A stretch of DNA of 64,000 nucleotides from contig NZ_MUNO01000045.1 of the NCBI RefSeq assembly GCF_002001015.1, forward strand, positions 124,001 through 188,000, written 5' to 3'. Source of the DNA: Polaromonas sp. A23. Lineage in GTDB: Bacteria; Pseudomonadota; Gammaproteobacteria; Burkholderiales; Burkholderiaceae_C. Under the pieces are notes generated by a model, which had not been told where the DNA came from, ran no database searches, and was given only the letters and a program-made list of their open reading frames with translations. This document shows positions 8,848 to 17,371 of the stretch, in pieces (the first letter of the stretch is position 1; each line of letters starts with the position of its first letter). The translations under genes were made by a program, and so were the position numbers.

Positions 8848-10227
8848 ATGGCTCACTTTCAATTGACAGATCGGGCGGTCAAGACCGCCAAAGCAACAGA
8901 CAAAGAACGCCTGATGGCCGACGGTGGCGGGTTGTTCCTGCGTGTCCTGCCAACTGGCTACAAGTCGTGGATGCTGGTCTACGGCTTCAACGGCAAGCGC
9001 CAGAAACTGGCCTTGGGCAACGCCGCCGACGTGTCGCTCGCCAAGGCCCGCGAAGCCGCCTCCGAGGAGCGCGCCCGCATCGCCTCCGGCGCCGACCCGC
9101 GTGTGGCGATGATGGAGCGCGAGGCCGAGCAGTCCGCTCAGCGCGAGGCCCTCATCGCCGCGGAGATCCAGCGCAAACGCGAGGCATCCACCCTGAACGA
9201 CCTGTTCGATGCCTGGCTCGAGAACGGCGTGCAGCGCTCCGACGGCAACGCCGAACTGCGCCGCACGTTCGATAAGGACATCCTGTCCCGCCTCGGAAAC
9301 AAGCCGGTACGCGGCATTACCGACATTGAGCTGCGCGACGCGCTGCGCAAGGTCGGTCGCAGCCGTGGCCGTGGGCGCACGGCTGAACGCATGCTGTCCG
9401 AGATTAGGCAAATGTACCGTTGGGCGATCAAGCGCCAGCCCTGGAAAGCGCTGCTCAGCGAGGGCAATCCGGCCGAGCTGGTCGAGACCAAGCAGGTGGT
9501 TCCCAATGGCTACGAACCCGTCATCCGTGAGCGTGTCCTCAAGCCTGCCGAAATCCGCGAGTTGCGCGACATCTTCGACACCACGTTTGCGCAGTACGAA
9601 ATGGCGGAGAACCGGCGTAGCGCCGATCGCCCGCTGCAGCGCGAAACGCAACTGGCCTTGTGGCTCTGCCTCGGCACGGCCTGCCGCATCGGTGAGCTGC
9701 TGATGGCCCGATGGGAGCACATCGACCTCGAATCCGGCACCTGGTTCGTTCCGCGCGAGAACACTAAGACGCGCGTGGAGTGGCAGGTCTACCTGTCGGA
9801 CTTCGCACTGCGTCACTTCAAGGAACTGCATGGGCTCACCGGCGAAGGTGAAGGCAAAAGCGAGTGGTGCTTCCCCGCTCGCCAGAAAGAGGGTCACATC
9901 GACGTCAAGACCGTTTCCAAGCAGGTCGGCGACAGACAGATGCGCTTCAAGAACCGCAAGCCGCTCAAGAACCGCCGAAACGACGACACGCTGGTGCTGT
10001 CCAAAGGCGAGAACGGGGAATGGACCCCGCATGATCTGCGCCGCACCGCGGCCACGATGATGCAGGCGCTCGGCGTCAGCCTGGATGTCATCGACCGTTG
10101 CCAGAACCACGTCATGCCAGGCAGCAAGGTGCGCCGGCACTACCTGCACCACGACTACGCCGACGAGAAACGCGAAGCCTGGCGCAAGCTCGGCGAGCGG
10201 CTCGATGCGGCCCTGCTCGACGGCTGA
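8848..10227 (+). CDS. int: P4-type tyrosine recombinase (ICE integrase)
   Basis: The 459-residue site-specific tyrosine recombinase integrates and excises the element at tRNA-Asp. The N-terminus (MAHFQLTDRAVKTAK) is the DUF4102 arm-binding domain typical of P4-like integrases. Catalytic residues are visible: Arg near 279 in CRIGELL, HDLRR near 394-398, and Tyr near 431 in RRHYLHH. The start at 8848 is chosen because the protein then begins like the family; the frame is open for 70 more codons upstream, but that part looks non-coding. The gene points away from the attachment site into the element. The 285 bp upstream, next to the att site, hold its likely promoter. Confidence 0.95.
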   Translation: MAHFQLTDRAVKTAKATDKERLMADGGGLFLRVLPTGYKSWMLVYGFNGKRQKLALGNAADVSLAKAREAASEERARIASGADPRVAMMEREAEQSAQREALIAAEIQRKREASTLNDLFDAWLENGVQRSDGNAELRRTFDKDILSRLGNKPVRGITDIELRDALRKVGRSRGRGRTAERMLSEIRQMYRWAIKRQPWKALLSEGNPAELVETKQVVPNGYEPVIRERVLKPAEIRELRDIFDTTFAQYEMAENRRSADRPLQRETQLALWLCLGTACRIGELLMARWEHIDLESGTWFVPRENTKTRVEWQVYLSDFALRHFKELHGLTGEGEGKSEWCFPARQKEGHIDVKTVSKQVGDRQMRFKNRKPLKNRRNDDTLVLSKGENGEWTPHDLRRTAATMMQALGVSLDVIDRCQNHVMPGSKVRRHYLHHDYADEKREAWRKLGERLDAALLDG

Positions 10228-10583
10228 CGCCTGCCTCGCTGTAGGGCATCTGCCACCCTCCCCGCCCCTGGCGATGCTGGGGTCACGTCGGCATGGTCAT
10301 CATGCGGCGAGCGGGGCGCGCGGTAGCCGCCGGGATCGTTGATCCACGCCTGGAGCGCTGCCGGCGTCCAGCCACATGCCCGCCCACCCAAATGCACCGG
10401 CGGCGGAAAAATCCCGTCGGCGATCCGGCGGTACACCGTGGCGCGGCTCAAGGCGGTGATGCGCATCACGTCGGCGATGCGGAAGAAGGCCGGCGCAGCG
10501 GTGGTTAGGGGCGGGACCCCCGCGCCGGACTTCCGAGGATCATCGGATTCGTTGGTAGACAAGCTGCACACTCCTGAGAACAT
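10155..10583 (-). CDS. AlpA-family HTH regulator/excisionase
   Basis: This small DNA-binding protein has a clear AlpA/MerR-like helix-turn-helix (FRIADVMRITALSRATVYRR) followed by the usual HLGGRACGW wing. AlpA proteins control integrase expression or act as excision directionality factors. The last 60 or so residues are a low-complexity Arg/Ser-rich tail not seen in short AlpA proteins. Its 3' end overlaps the 3' end of int by 73 bases on the opposite strand, so the two messages are convergent. The start at 10583 is one option; a TTG at about 10556 preceded by CAGGAG is another. Confidence 0.75.
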   Translation of the reverse strand: MFSGVCSLSTNESDDPRKSGAGVPPLTTAAPAFFRIADVMRITALSRATVYRRIADGIFPPPVHLGGRACGWTPAALQAWINDPGGYRAPRSPHDDHADVTPASPGAGRVADALQRGRRQPSSRAASSRSPSLRQASRFSSA

Positions 10584-10801
10584 CAGGGCAGCAGATTGCC
10601 CGGCAGCGCCGCCGAGAACGACCCATCCTGGCGTACCGCAGCGCAATCGCAGCGCAACCGCGCTCAGTCTCCTAGCGGGGGCGGTCAGTCCAGTGCCAGC
10701 GACTTGGATTGATCGGAATTGTCGTGGCCCGGCTTCGACTCAATCGCGGCGTGCCAGCTGATCTGCACCCTCTGTTGATCAACCCGCACCCTCCATCCGC
10801 G

Positions 10802-11683
10802 TTACTTCGGGGAAATGACATCGGCGGTAGCCGCGCGCTTGAGCGGATGCAGCAGCTGGCCCCAGTAGTCCCGCGGATAGTCCTTTTCTCGCAGGCCCAC
10901 CGCCTCGTCGCCCAGCTGGTCCCTGCTGTCAAAGTAGGTCCCCATGGCCCTGTCCCAGATCATGAAGAACTCGCCGAAGTTCACCTGCGCGTCTTCGAAG
11001 TCCCGCTTATGGTGCCAACGATGCGTCTCGGCAACCCCGATCACGTGTCGCATGGGTCCAAGGCTGTAGTCCAGGTTGGAGTGCTGGAATGTCAAGTGAA
11101 CGACCAGGATCGCTAGCCAGGCCGCGACAAGCTCCGAGGGAGTGCCCATCGCGAACAGGACGGTCAGTCCAGGCGCCGCCATCAGTGCGGCATGCAACGG
11201 ATGCCGCCGCTCGCCGTTGAGCCAGTACAGGCGCTCGGCACTGTGGTGCGGCGCATGCAGGCGCCAAAGCCAGGGCACGGCATGGCTGACGCGATGCACG
11301 GCATAGAGACCGAGGTCGAACACGGCAGCCACGAGCAGCAACTGGGTCCACAAGGGCCACTGCACGGGAAACAGGCGCCACTCCGACGGCACGAAGTCGC
11401 CCAGTCTGGCGATCCACACGGCGGTCAGCTGGATGACCGCGAGGTTGACAACAGTGTGCGCGATGTCGGTGTGGGTATCGCCGTGGTCCACCAGCCAGGC
11501 CGCGCGGAAGGGCCGGAATCGCTCGAGGAACGCAACGGCGAGCACGCCGGCTAGCGAGATCGCGGGCACGATGGGCCAGTACGGCATGCCGGCATAGAGC
11601 GTGTAGACAATGGCCAGTGCCGAACCGCCGAATACCAGCGGATAGCTACCCCAGCGCAGGACTGATTGTGCGAGTTGCTTCAT
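10802..11683 (-). CDS. Sterol desaturase/fatty acid hydroxylase-family membrane protein
   Basis: This 293-residue membrane di-iron oxygenase-type protein has four or more hydrophobic segments and the family histidine clusters HRVSH, HAPHHS and HRWHHK. Members hydroxylate or desaturate lipids, sterols or carotenoids; the substrate here is unknown. It is the last gene of the long minus-strand run that starts near 22.5 kb, 64 bp after the AraC-type gene. This suggests lipid modification under the same control, which is inference. The 218 bp between it and the AlpA gene hold no recognisable gene. Confidence 0.85.
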   Translation of the reverse strand: MKQLAQSVLRWGSYPLVFGGSALAIVYTLYAGMPYWPIVPAISLAGVLAVAFLERFRPFRAAWLVDHGDTHTDIAHTVVNLAVIQLTAVWIARLGDFVPSEWRLFPVQWPLWTQLLLVAAVFDLGLYAVHRVSHAVPWLWRLHAPHHSAERLYWLNGERRHPLHAALMAAPGLTVLFAMGTPSELVAAWLAILVVHLTFQHSNLDYSLGPMRHVIGVAETHRWHHKRDFEDAQVNFGEFFMIWDRAMGTYFDSRDQLGDEAVGLREKDYPRDYWGQLLHPLKRAATADVISPK

Positions 11684-11747
11684 GTCGGTACCTTGGTTCT
11701 GATGGGTGCCGACGATAGAGGCGCGCCGCGCTTGCGGCTTGAACGAA

Positions 11748-12485
11748 TCAGTCGATCGCGCCGGAAAGCGCGACTTGTCTCAGCAGGTTCGCCGGGCTGC
11801 TTCCCAACGTGGCTCGGAACGTCCGGCTCAGATGGGCCGAGTCGGAGAACCCGGCCAGATGGGCGGCATCGGTAAGACTGCCTCCTGCCGCAAGCTGCCG
11901 CAGCGTCTCGATCAGGCGCACCCACTTCAGGTAGCTGCGAAGGGGCAGGCCCGTCTGCTCCACGAACCAGTGCGAAAAGCGCTCGGGCGACAGATGAACC
12001 ATCGCCGCCAGGCTGCGCCTGTCGGTCTCTCCCCTGCAGGCTCGAAGTTCGCGCACGACCGCTTCCAGTCGCTTGTCTGCAGCATGCGGCGGGTCCGGCC
12101 GGAAGATGCTTTGAACGGTCGCCAGGTCGTCTGCATTCGCGACGTCCAGCAGCCGCCGGGCCATGTCGGGATCGAGCGCCACAGCGGGTTGGTGCGGGCG
12201 CAATCGCAGCGCCGTCGCCTCGGGTGCGAGCGCATCCAGGTAGATCGAAAGCACCGCGCCGCCGCCGAGCCTATGACGCGTCCCGGCCGGAATCGCCAGT
12301 GCCTGATCTTGCAGGCGACCGGCCGGGGTCTCCACCTCGACGACCCCTTCCAGGCCCACCGTGATCTGGTGGGCAAGGTGCTGGTGCCAGTCGTGTGCGC
12401 CGACGCTTCCACGGAACACGCCTACCCCGGGGGCGATCCAAGCGCGCCCAGCCCAAGCGAGGCCGTCCGGTTCCAACGACTTCAA
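11748..12485 (-). CDS. AraC-family transcriptional regulator
   Basis: The 245-residue protein has an N-terminal cupin-like sensor (HDWHQHLAHQITVGLEG, a His-rich barrel motif) and a C-terminal double HTH (SLTDAAHLAGFSDSAHLSRT). The start is set at TTG 12485 because it overlaps the cadR stop as TTGA, which suggests coupled translation. No ATG lies in a sensible place, since the first upstream ATG (12602) would lie deep inside cadR. It may regulate the adjacent desaturase gene; its effector is unknown. Confidence 0.8.
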   Translation of the reverse strand: MKSLEPDGLAWAGRAWIAPGVGVFRGSVGAHDWHQHLAHQITVGLEGVVEVETPAGRLQDQALAIPAGTRHRLGGGAVLSIYLDALAPEATALRLRPHQPAVALDPDMARRLLDVANADDLATVQSIFRPDPPHAADKRLEAVVRELRACRGETDRRSLAAMVHLSPERFSHWFVEQTGLPLRSYLKWVRLIETLRQLAAGGSLTDAAHLAGFSDSAHLSRTFRATLGSSPANLLRQVALSGAID

Positions 12486-12955
12486 TGCGCTGGCTTCGGG
12501 CTGCGCGGTCCCTGCGGGGGCCGCCGGTGCCCGACCGAGTGCACCCCTTGACCCGTGGACTTTCGGACGGTGACTTGCTTCAGGCCATCCAGGACGCCGC
12601 ATTCGGCCGCCACGCCATCACATTGCAGTCGAAGCGACTTGAGCTCCCTTTGGAGTTCTTTCAGGTCGCGGATGCGCTGAGCCACGTGCTCGATGTGCTC
12701 GTCCAGAACGTCGTTGACGGCATGACAGTTCTCGCGGGGCGCATCCTGGAATCGAAGCAGCGCGCGGATTTCATCGAGCGTCATGTCGAGCGAGCGGCAG
12801 TGCCGGATGAAACCGAGCCGCTCCAGGTGCTCGTGCCCGTAGAGCCGGTAGTTTCCGTCGCTGCGAGGGGGCTCCTTCAACAAACCCTCGCGCTCGTAGA
12901 AGCGGATGGTTTCCGCCTGGGTCTGGGTCACTTTCGCGAGTTCGCCGATCTTCAT
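12482..12955 (-). CDS. cadR: CadR, MerR-family Cd(II)/Pb(II)-responsive regulator
   Basis: The 157-residue activator/repressor has an N-terminal MerR HTH (MKIGELAKVT...ETIRFYEREGLL) followed by the dimerisation helix. Cysteines at positions 77, 112 and 119 match the Cd(II)-binding trio described for Pseudomonas CadR. The PbrR Cys14 is absent, and there is no His-rich tail. MerR proteins bind promoters with an over-long 19-20-bp spacer and untwist them when metal binds. Several such promoters occur in this window (12990, 21112, 22498, 35484, 36492). The C-terminal 30 residues are unusually basic and Pro-rich. Confidence 0.92.
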   Translation of the reverse strand: MKIGELAKVTQTQAETIRFYEREGLLKEPPRSDGNYRLYGHEHLERLGFIRHCRSLDMTLDEIRALLRFQDAPRENCHAVNDVLDEHIEHVAQRIRDLKELQRELKSLRLQCDGVAAECGVLDGLKQVTVRKSTGQGVHSVGHRRPPQGPRSPKPAH

Positions 12956-12989
12956 GGGAAGGCCTTTCCAACCCCGAAGTGTAGCGCTG

Positions 12990-13012
12990 AACCTTGAAGT
13001 GCCTGTAGAGTT
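12990..13012 (-). promoter_or_regulatory. CadR-type operator dyad upstream of cadR
   Basis: The minus strand reads AACTCTACAG, a short spacer, then CTTCAAGGTT. It matches the cadA operator at about 15 of 22 positions. The -35 equivalent (CCAACT) and -10 equivalent (CAGCGC) are poor, so this may be an autoregulatory binding site with a weak promoter. Confidence 0.4.
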
Positions 13013-13050
13013 GGGCGTCGCCGGTGCCAGCGCCGATGTAGTTGGCTTAC

Positions 13051-13620
13051 TCATCGCAAGATGCGGGTGATGACCGCGGCCACCGCCGCGACAAAGGCCA
13101 CTACGCTCGGCAGGGCAGTCAAGGCCATGCCAAACGCGCGCGCCCCCGCCCCGTCCGGGTATCCGCGCAGGAACGCCACCCGGCCCACGGCGAAGAGCAC
13201 CACGGATGCGCCAACAAACGGCATTGCCTGGCCCCTTAGCAGCAGAAGGACGGCCAGCAGCAAGATGATCGTGACCGTGGCCTGCTCCAGCGTGTTCTGC
13301 AGGAAGGCCGCATACACCGCGATCCGCAGGCTCGGCTGACCGTAGGCCGAGCCGCGAATGTCCTGCGCGGAAAGCCGTCTGCCGCGCGAGACCAGGCCGA
13401 TGCCGACCATGATCCACAGGACGATGAAGAGGCTGGCACCCGCTCCGAACGTCAATGCCGAATCGAGGTCGTCCGGGAAGTGCAGCAAGTTCGGTAGAAA
13501 CAGGTAAGCAAGTCCGTACGTCACTGCACAGACGACCGCCGCTGCGCCGCTGCGCCAATGCACCTTGCGCTGCTCCTGTCGAAGTTCGTCTTCCGTCAAT
13601 TGGTAGGGTGTCATAGCCAT
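13051..13620 (-). CDS. MAPEG-family membrane protein
   Basis: This 189-residue protein has about four transmembrane segments. The MAPEG hallmark around NTLEQATV is followed by an Arg-containing helix (VGRVAFLRGYPDG). MAPEG proteins include glutathione- and lipid-handling membrane enzymes; bacterial members are mostly uncharacterised. The start at 13620 shares bases with the tlpA stop (TGATG), which indicates coupling to the metal operon. A role in thiol or lipid chemistry beside TlpA and Sco is plausible but unproven. Confidence 0.7.
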   Translation of the reverse strand: MAMTPYQLTEDELRQEQRKVHWRSGAAAVVCAVTYGLAYLFLPNLLHFPDDLDSALTFGAGASLFIVLWIMVGIGLVSRGRRLSAQDIRGSAYGQPSLRIAVYAAFLQNTLEQATVTIILLLAVLLLLRGQAMPFVGASVVLFAVGRVAFLRGYPDGAGARAFGMALTALPSVVAFVAAVAAVITRILR

Positions 13621-14228
13621 CACTTCCCCCGCGCGCCCGACAGCGCCTGCAGAGCCTCGACGATCTGCGGGCTGTCCCATTCCGCGGTTCCGCTCATGCG
13701 GCCCAGTTCACGGCCTTGCCGGTCCAGCAGCAAGGTTGTGGGCACGCTGACCGCCTTGAGCGTGAAGATCGCGGCCGCATCCGCGTCCAGGTAGACAGCC
13801 AGATGTTTGATTCCCACCGACGCATAGAAGGACTTGACCTGGTCCAATGCCTTGGCGCCTGCGTCCATGGAGAGCGCGACGACCTGGAATTCGCCACCAC
13901 CCAACTGCGCCTGCAGCCGGTCCAAGGAAGGCATTTCCTGGCGGCACGGCGGGCACCACGTGGCCCAGATATTCAGCAGGACCACCTTCCCCCTGAAACT
14001 CGAGAGATCGACCGGCCGCCCCGTGCCATCCAGCACTCTCAGGTCCGGCAGCGGCACAGGCTGCGCGCGCATCACAAGCGGCAGAGCGCTCACGCTGGCG
14101 CTTCCGGCCGGCCGATTGGAGTAGAGGTATGCGAACAGGCCCAGCCCGGCCGCAGCCGGCAGGCCCAGCGCAAGCATCCAGCGCCGACGGCGACTGCCCG
14201 TGAATTCATCAACCAGGGCCTGCATCAC
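13620..14228 (-). CDS. TlpA-like membrane-anchored thiol-disulfide oxidoreductase
   Basis: The 202-residue protein has an N-terminal membrane anchor (WMLALGLPAAAGLGLFAYLY) and a periplasmic thioredoxin fold with active site WATWCPPC. A cis-Pro segment (SVPTTLLLD) follows. Such proteins reduce periplasmic cysteines, often those of Sco and CcoN/CoxB copper-site assembly factors. Its start overlaps the Sco gene stop (ATGA), which supports a joint redox-copper role. It was probably acquired with the metal operon. Confidence 0.88.
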   Translation of the reverse strand: MMQALVDEFTGSRRRRWMLALGLPAAAGLGLFAYLYSNRPAGSASVSALPLVMRAQPVPLPDLRVLDGTGRPVDLSSFRGKVVLLNIWATWCPPCRQEMPSLDRLQAQLGGGEFQVVALSMDAGAKALDQVKSFYASVGIKHLAVYLDADAAAIFTLKAVSVPTTLLLDRQGRELGRMSGTAEWDSPQIVEALQALSGARGK

Positions 14229-14899
14229 GCACCACCCAGAAGCAGCTTGGCATCGGCGGCCAGTGCCTCGGCGCCAACGCCATACCGCGCATACAGCCGC
14301 AGTCGGCCACGCGGGTCATAGACGAAGCTGGCCGCCGTATGGTCCATCGTGTACGAACTGGGCGACTGCCCCGGATTCTTTCGGATGTGGAGCTTGAATT
14401 CTTTTGCCACTTGTTCAAGCTGGCCCGGCTCTGGCCGCAGCGCTACGAAGGCGGGATCGAAATTGGCCAGGTAGGTCTTCAGCACTTGCGAGGTGTCGCG
14501 CTCCGGGTCAACGGTCACGAAGATTGCCTTCAGCCTGGCCCCGTCCGGGCCCATCAGCTTCTTGGCCTGCACAATTTCGGTCAAGGTGGTTGGGCAGACG
14601 TCCGGGCACTGCGTGAAGCCGAAGAAGACGACGGCTACTTCGCCGTTGAAGTCCTTGAGGCTGCGCGTCACGCCATTGTGATCGGGCAAGAGGAAGTCGC
14701 CCGCATAACCCGCTCCGGTGATGTCGATCAGCTTGAAGGGGCTGGGTACGGGATAGGACTTGGACTGCACAAGAAATACGGTCGGCGCGGCGAGCAGCAT
14801 GAAGATCCCGACCACCAGCGCGACTCGCTTGCGCTCCACCTTCGCGTCCTGCGGCCCGTTCGACATTCGGCGAAGCTTGCGAGCGCTGGAGTTGCTCAT
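14225..14899 (-). CDS. SCO1/SenC-family copper-binding protein
   Basis: The 224-residue membrane-anchored protein has a TM helix near residues 25-45 and a thioredoxin-like domain. The Cu-binding Cys pair is CPDVCPTT, and the distal His lies in TMDHTAAS. Sco proteins deliver copper to cytochrome oxidase CuA or act as thiol reductases. It is translationally coupled (ATGA) to both lspA upstream and tlpA downstream. Its presence in a Cd/Pb-type operon rather than a cox cluster suggests metal detoxification or repair of oxidase assembly under metal stress, which is inference. Confidence 0.88.
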   Translation of the reverse strand: MSNSSARKLRRMSNGPQDAKVERKRVALVVGIFMLLAAPTVFLVQSKSYPVPSPFKLIDITGAGYAGDFLLPDHNGVTRSLKDFNGEVAVVFFGFTQCPDVCPTTLTEIVQAKKLMGPDGARLKAIFVTVDPERDTSQVLKTYLANFDPAFVALRPEPGQLEQVAKEFKLHIRKNPGQSPSSYTMDHTAASFVYDPRGRLRLYARYGVGAEALAADAKLLLGGA

Positions 14900-15393
14900 G
14901 CCTTCTCCTGCGCCTGCGGTTGCTTCGAAGCGGTGAACGATGCAAGCACCAGGCAAGCCGCGCCCAATGTGATGGCGATGTCTGCCACATTGAACGCTGG
15001 CCAATGCCATCCGGCGAGATGGAAATCCAGGTAGTCGATGACCTGTCCGCGCAGGGCTCGATCAAAGGCATTTCCCAGCGCGCCCCCCAGGATCAGACTG
15101 AAGGCCAGCGACTCGCTGCGCGGCCGAGGTTGCCGCAACATCCAGATCAACCAGGCGGAAGCCGCGATCGCAATGGCCAGGAAGAACCAGCGCTGCCACC
15201 CGCCCGCGCCGGCAAGGAAACTGAAGGCTGCACCCGGATTCAGGACATGGACCAAGTTGAAGAACGCCGTGACCGGATAGGACCAACCCAGGGGCGTGGT
15301 GGCGTCGATGGTGCTTTTGGCGGCCTGGTCGGCGGCGAGAACAACAAAGGCGAGCGAGAACCAGGGAGCTTGTCGATGTGGATGCATATTCAC
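14896..15393 (-). CDS. lspA: Lipoprotein signal peptidase (LspA; PbrC-like)
   Basis: The 165-residue four-helix inner-membrane aspartyl protease removes lipoprotein signal peptides. The catalytic Asp residues lie in GGALGNAFDR and NVADIAI. Chromosomal LspA is normally beside ileS; this accessory copy sits in a metal operon, like PbrC of the Cupriavidus lead-resistance operon. Its start overlaps the TRAP permease stop as ATGA. Confidence 0.92.
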   Translation of the reverse strand: MNMHPHRQAPWFSLAFVVLAADQAAKSTIDATTPLGWSYPVTAFFNLVHVLNPGAAFSFLAGAGGWQRWFFLAIAIAASAWLIWMLRQPRPRSESLAFSLILGGALGNAFDRALRGQVIDYLDFHLAGWHWPAFNVADIAITLGAACLVLASFTASKQPQAQEKA

Positions 15394-16802
15394 TTGGTGG
15401 GAATGGGGTCTGGGGGCGGTTCTGGTGCCACTTCGGGCGGCGCTTTCAACGCGTCTTCGACCTGCTTATCTGTCAGCGTGGCCGCCGGCGGCGGTGTGCT
15501 GGCGATTCCGGGGAACGCCACGAGGATGCCCACCATCACCATCTGCAGTATTAGAAACGGGATGGCGCCGAGGTAGATGTCGGACGTTCGAACTTCCGGC
15601 GGTGCCACGCTGCGCAGGTTGTACAGCGCGATGCCGAACGGCGGGTGCATGAAAGAGGTCTGCAGGACCACCGCCACGATGACGGTGAACCAGACCATGT
15701 CGATGCCGAGCTTGCGGGCCACCGGCGCGATCAGGGGCACGACGATGAAGGCGATCTCGAAGAAGTCGAGAAAGAATCCGAGCAAGAAGATGCCGATACA
15801 CACGAACAGCAGGAAGGGCAGCTGTCCCTGCGGCAGGTGGCCGAAGAGTTGTTCGATCCAGGCCTGCCCGTTGAAACCTCGAAACACCAGCATGAAGAAG
15901 GATGCACCCAGCAGCAGGAAGATCACGCTGGAACACAAGACGCCTGCGTTGGTGAGCGCTTCGGTCAGCCGCTGACGGCTCAGGCGGCGCTTGGCCAGCC
16001 CGATCAGCAGCGCGGCGCATACGCCCACCGCACCGCCTTCGGTCGGGGTGGCGACGCCGAAGAAGATCGACGCCAGGATTGCCAGGATGAGCATCAATGG
16101 AAAACCGGCCGCCACCGCAGCCTCCTTCCACGCGTTCGAAAAGGAGGAGGTGGTGGCATCTATCAAGGGCGGCGCCAAACCGGGGCGCCACCGGGTTGCG
16201 ACGACGACGTACACCAGGTAGAGACCGACCAGCATGGCGCTGGGCAGCAGGGCCGCGTGGAATATCTCCACCAGCGGTACCTCGACCTGCTCGGCCAGCA
16301 CGATGAGCACCAGGCTAGGCGGCAGCATCTGCGCCAGCGTGCCGGCGGCCGCGATCGAGCCGGTGGCCAGCTTGGGGTCGTAACCCGCCTTGAGCATGGT
16401 CGGTAGCGCTATCAGGCCCATGGCAATGACCGAGGCCGACACGAACCCGGTAATGGCGGACAGCATGGATCCCACGATGAGGGTGGCCACCAGCAAGCCG
16501 CCGGGCTGCTTTCGGAACAGGCGGCCGAGGGCAACGAGGGTGTCCTCAGCGATCCCGGTTCGCTCCAGGATCAGGCCCATCAGCACGAACATGGGAATCG
16601 CCAGGAAGTTGTCGCTGTTGAAAACGCCCTGCACCCGCAGCGGCATGTTCATCAGAAACGGCGCTGTGAACTGTCCGCTGAGAACGCCCGCCATGCCGAA
16701 CACCGCAGCAACCGCCGCCAGGGAGAAGGCGACGGGGAACCCGGCCAGCAGCACGACCACCAGAGTGCCGAACATGACGGGCGCGATGAGTTCGGGACTC
16801 AT
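15390..16802 (-). CDS. TRAP transporter large permease (DctM-like)
   Basis: The 470-residue polytopic membrane protein belongs to the DctM/TRAP large-subunit family, with about 12 hydrophobic segments. Family stretches include GLILERTGIAEDTL, GFVSASVIAMG and FFGVATPTEGGAVG. The C-terminus is a Pro-rich cytoplasmic tail (PPPDPIPTK). TRAP systems import organic acids with Na+ and normally need a periplasmic DctP binding protein, and none is encoded in this operon. The start at 16802 overlaps the small-subunit stop (ATGA). Confidence 0.9.
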   Translation of the reverse strand: MSPELIAPVMFGTLVVVLLAGFPVAFSLAAVAAVFGMAGVLSGQFTAPFLMNMPLRVQGVFNSDNFLAIPMFVLMGLILERTGIAEDTLVALGRLFRKQPGGLLVATLIVGSMLSAITGFVSASVIAMGLIALPTMLKAGYDPKLATGSIAAAGTLAQMLPPSLVLIVLAEQVEVPLVEIFHAALLPSAMLVGLYLVYVVVATRWRPGLAPPLIDATTSSFSNAWKEAAVAAGFPLMLILAILASIFFGVATPTEGGAVGVCAALLIGLAKRRLSRQRLTEALTNAGVLCSSVIFLLLGASFFMLVFRGFNGQAWIEQLFGHLPQGQLPFLLFVCIGIFLLGFFLDFFEIAFIVVPLIAPVARKLGIDMVWFTVIVAVVLQTSFMHPPFGIALYNLRSVAPPEVRTSDIYLGAIPFLILQMVMVGILVAFPGIASTPPPAATLTDKQVEDALKAPPEVAPEPPPDPIPTK

Positions 16803-17371
16803 GGACGGCCGCCATGCAACACGGTTTGTGCGCCGCGCCGGGCTGGCAGGACACCGGCGAGGAAGGCGATGCAGCGCACGGCTTCGGCGATGCCCTGGGA
16901 GCCCAGCGAGAGGAATCCCAGGGGGATCATCCCCTTCATGATCCACGCGGGAAATGTGCTCAGGCTTTCGCGGCTACCGCGCGTTTCGCCGCTGGCGAAG
17001 GACCGCGCGAACTCCGGAGCAGTCACCCAGACAGCGACCACGCAGAGCGGCAGCAGCACGACGATAACCCCCACCAAGTCAAGCCAGGCCATGCCCCGTG
17101 GCCCGAGCCATCCCGAGAAGACGTCGACGCGCACATGCTCATCGCGCTGCAGCGCAAAGGCGGCCATCAGAAGCACCGCCGCCGCGAAGAAATGCGGCTG
17201 CACGTCGTACATGCTTGAAGACGCCACGCCCAACAGCTTGCGGCTGAACGCATTGCCGGCGATGAGGACGGCATTGGCCAGCAGGCCCCAGCGCACCGCG
17301 AACGCCATCTGGCGATTGACGGTGTCGATGCGGCTCGCAAGGCGCAGCGCTGCGGCGAATCCGAACCTCAT
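16799..17371 (-). CDS. TRAP transporter small permease (DctQ-like)
   Basis: The 190-residue protein has four predicted membrane helices in the DctQ arrangement (NAVLIAGNAFSRKLLG, QRDEHVRVDVFSGWL). It partners the large permease. The start at 17371 overlaps the PAP2 gene stop as ATGA. The frame is open far upstream, but that part lies inside the PAP2 gene and does not resemble the family. Confidence 0.88.
   Translation of the reverse strand: MRFGFAAALRLASRIDTVNRQMAFAVRWGLLANAVLIAGNAFSRKLLGVASSSMYDVQPHFFAAAVLLMAAFALQRDEHVRVDVFSGWLGPRGMAWLDLVGVIVVLLPLCVVAVWVTAPEFARSFASGETRGSRESLSTFPAWIMKGMIPLGFLSLGSQGIAEAVRCIAFLAGVLPARRGAQTVLHGGRP

Noticed and set aside
8608-10152. 514-codon open frame on the minus strand across int
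   Set aside because: It is antisense to the clear integrase and has no recognisable domain; it is a GC-rich shadow frame.
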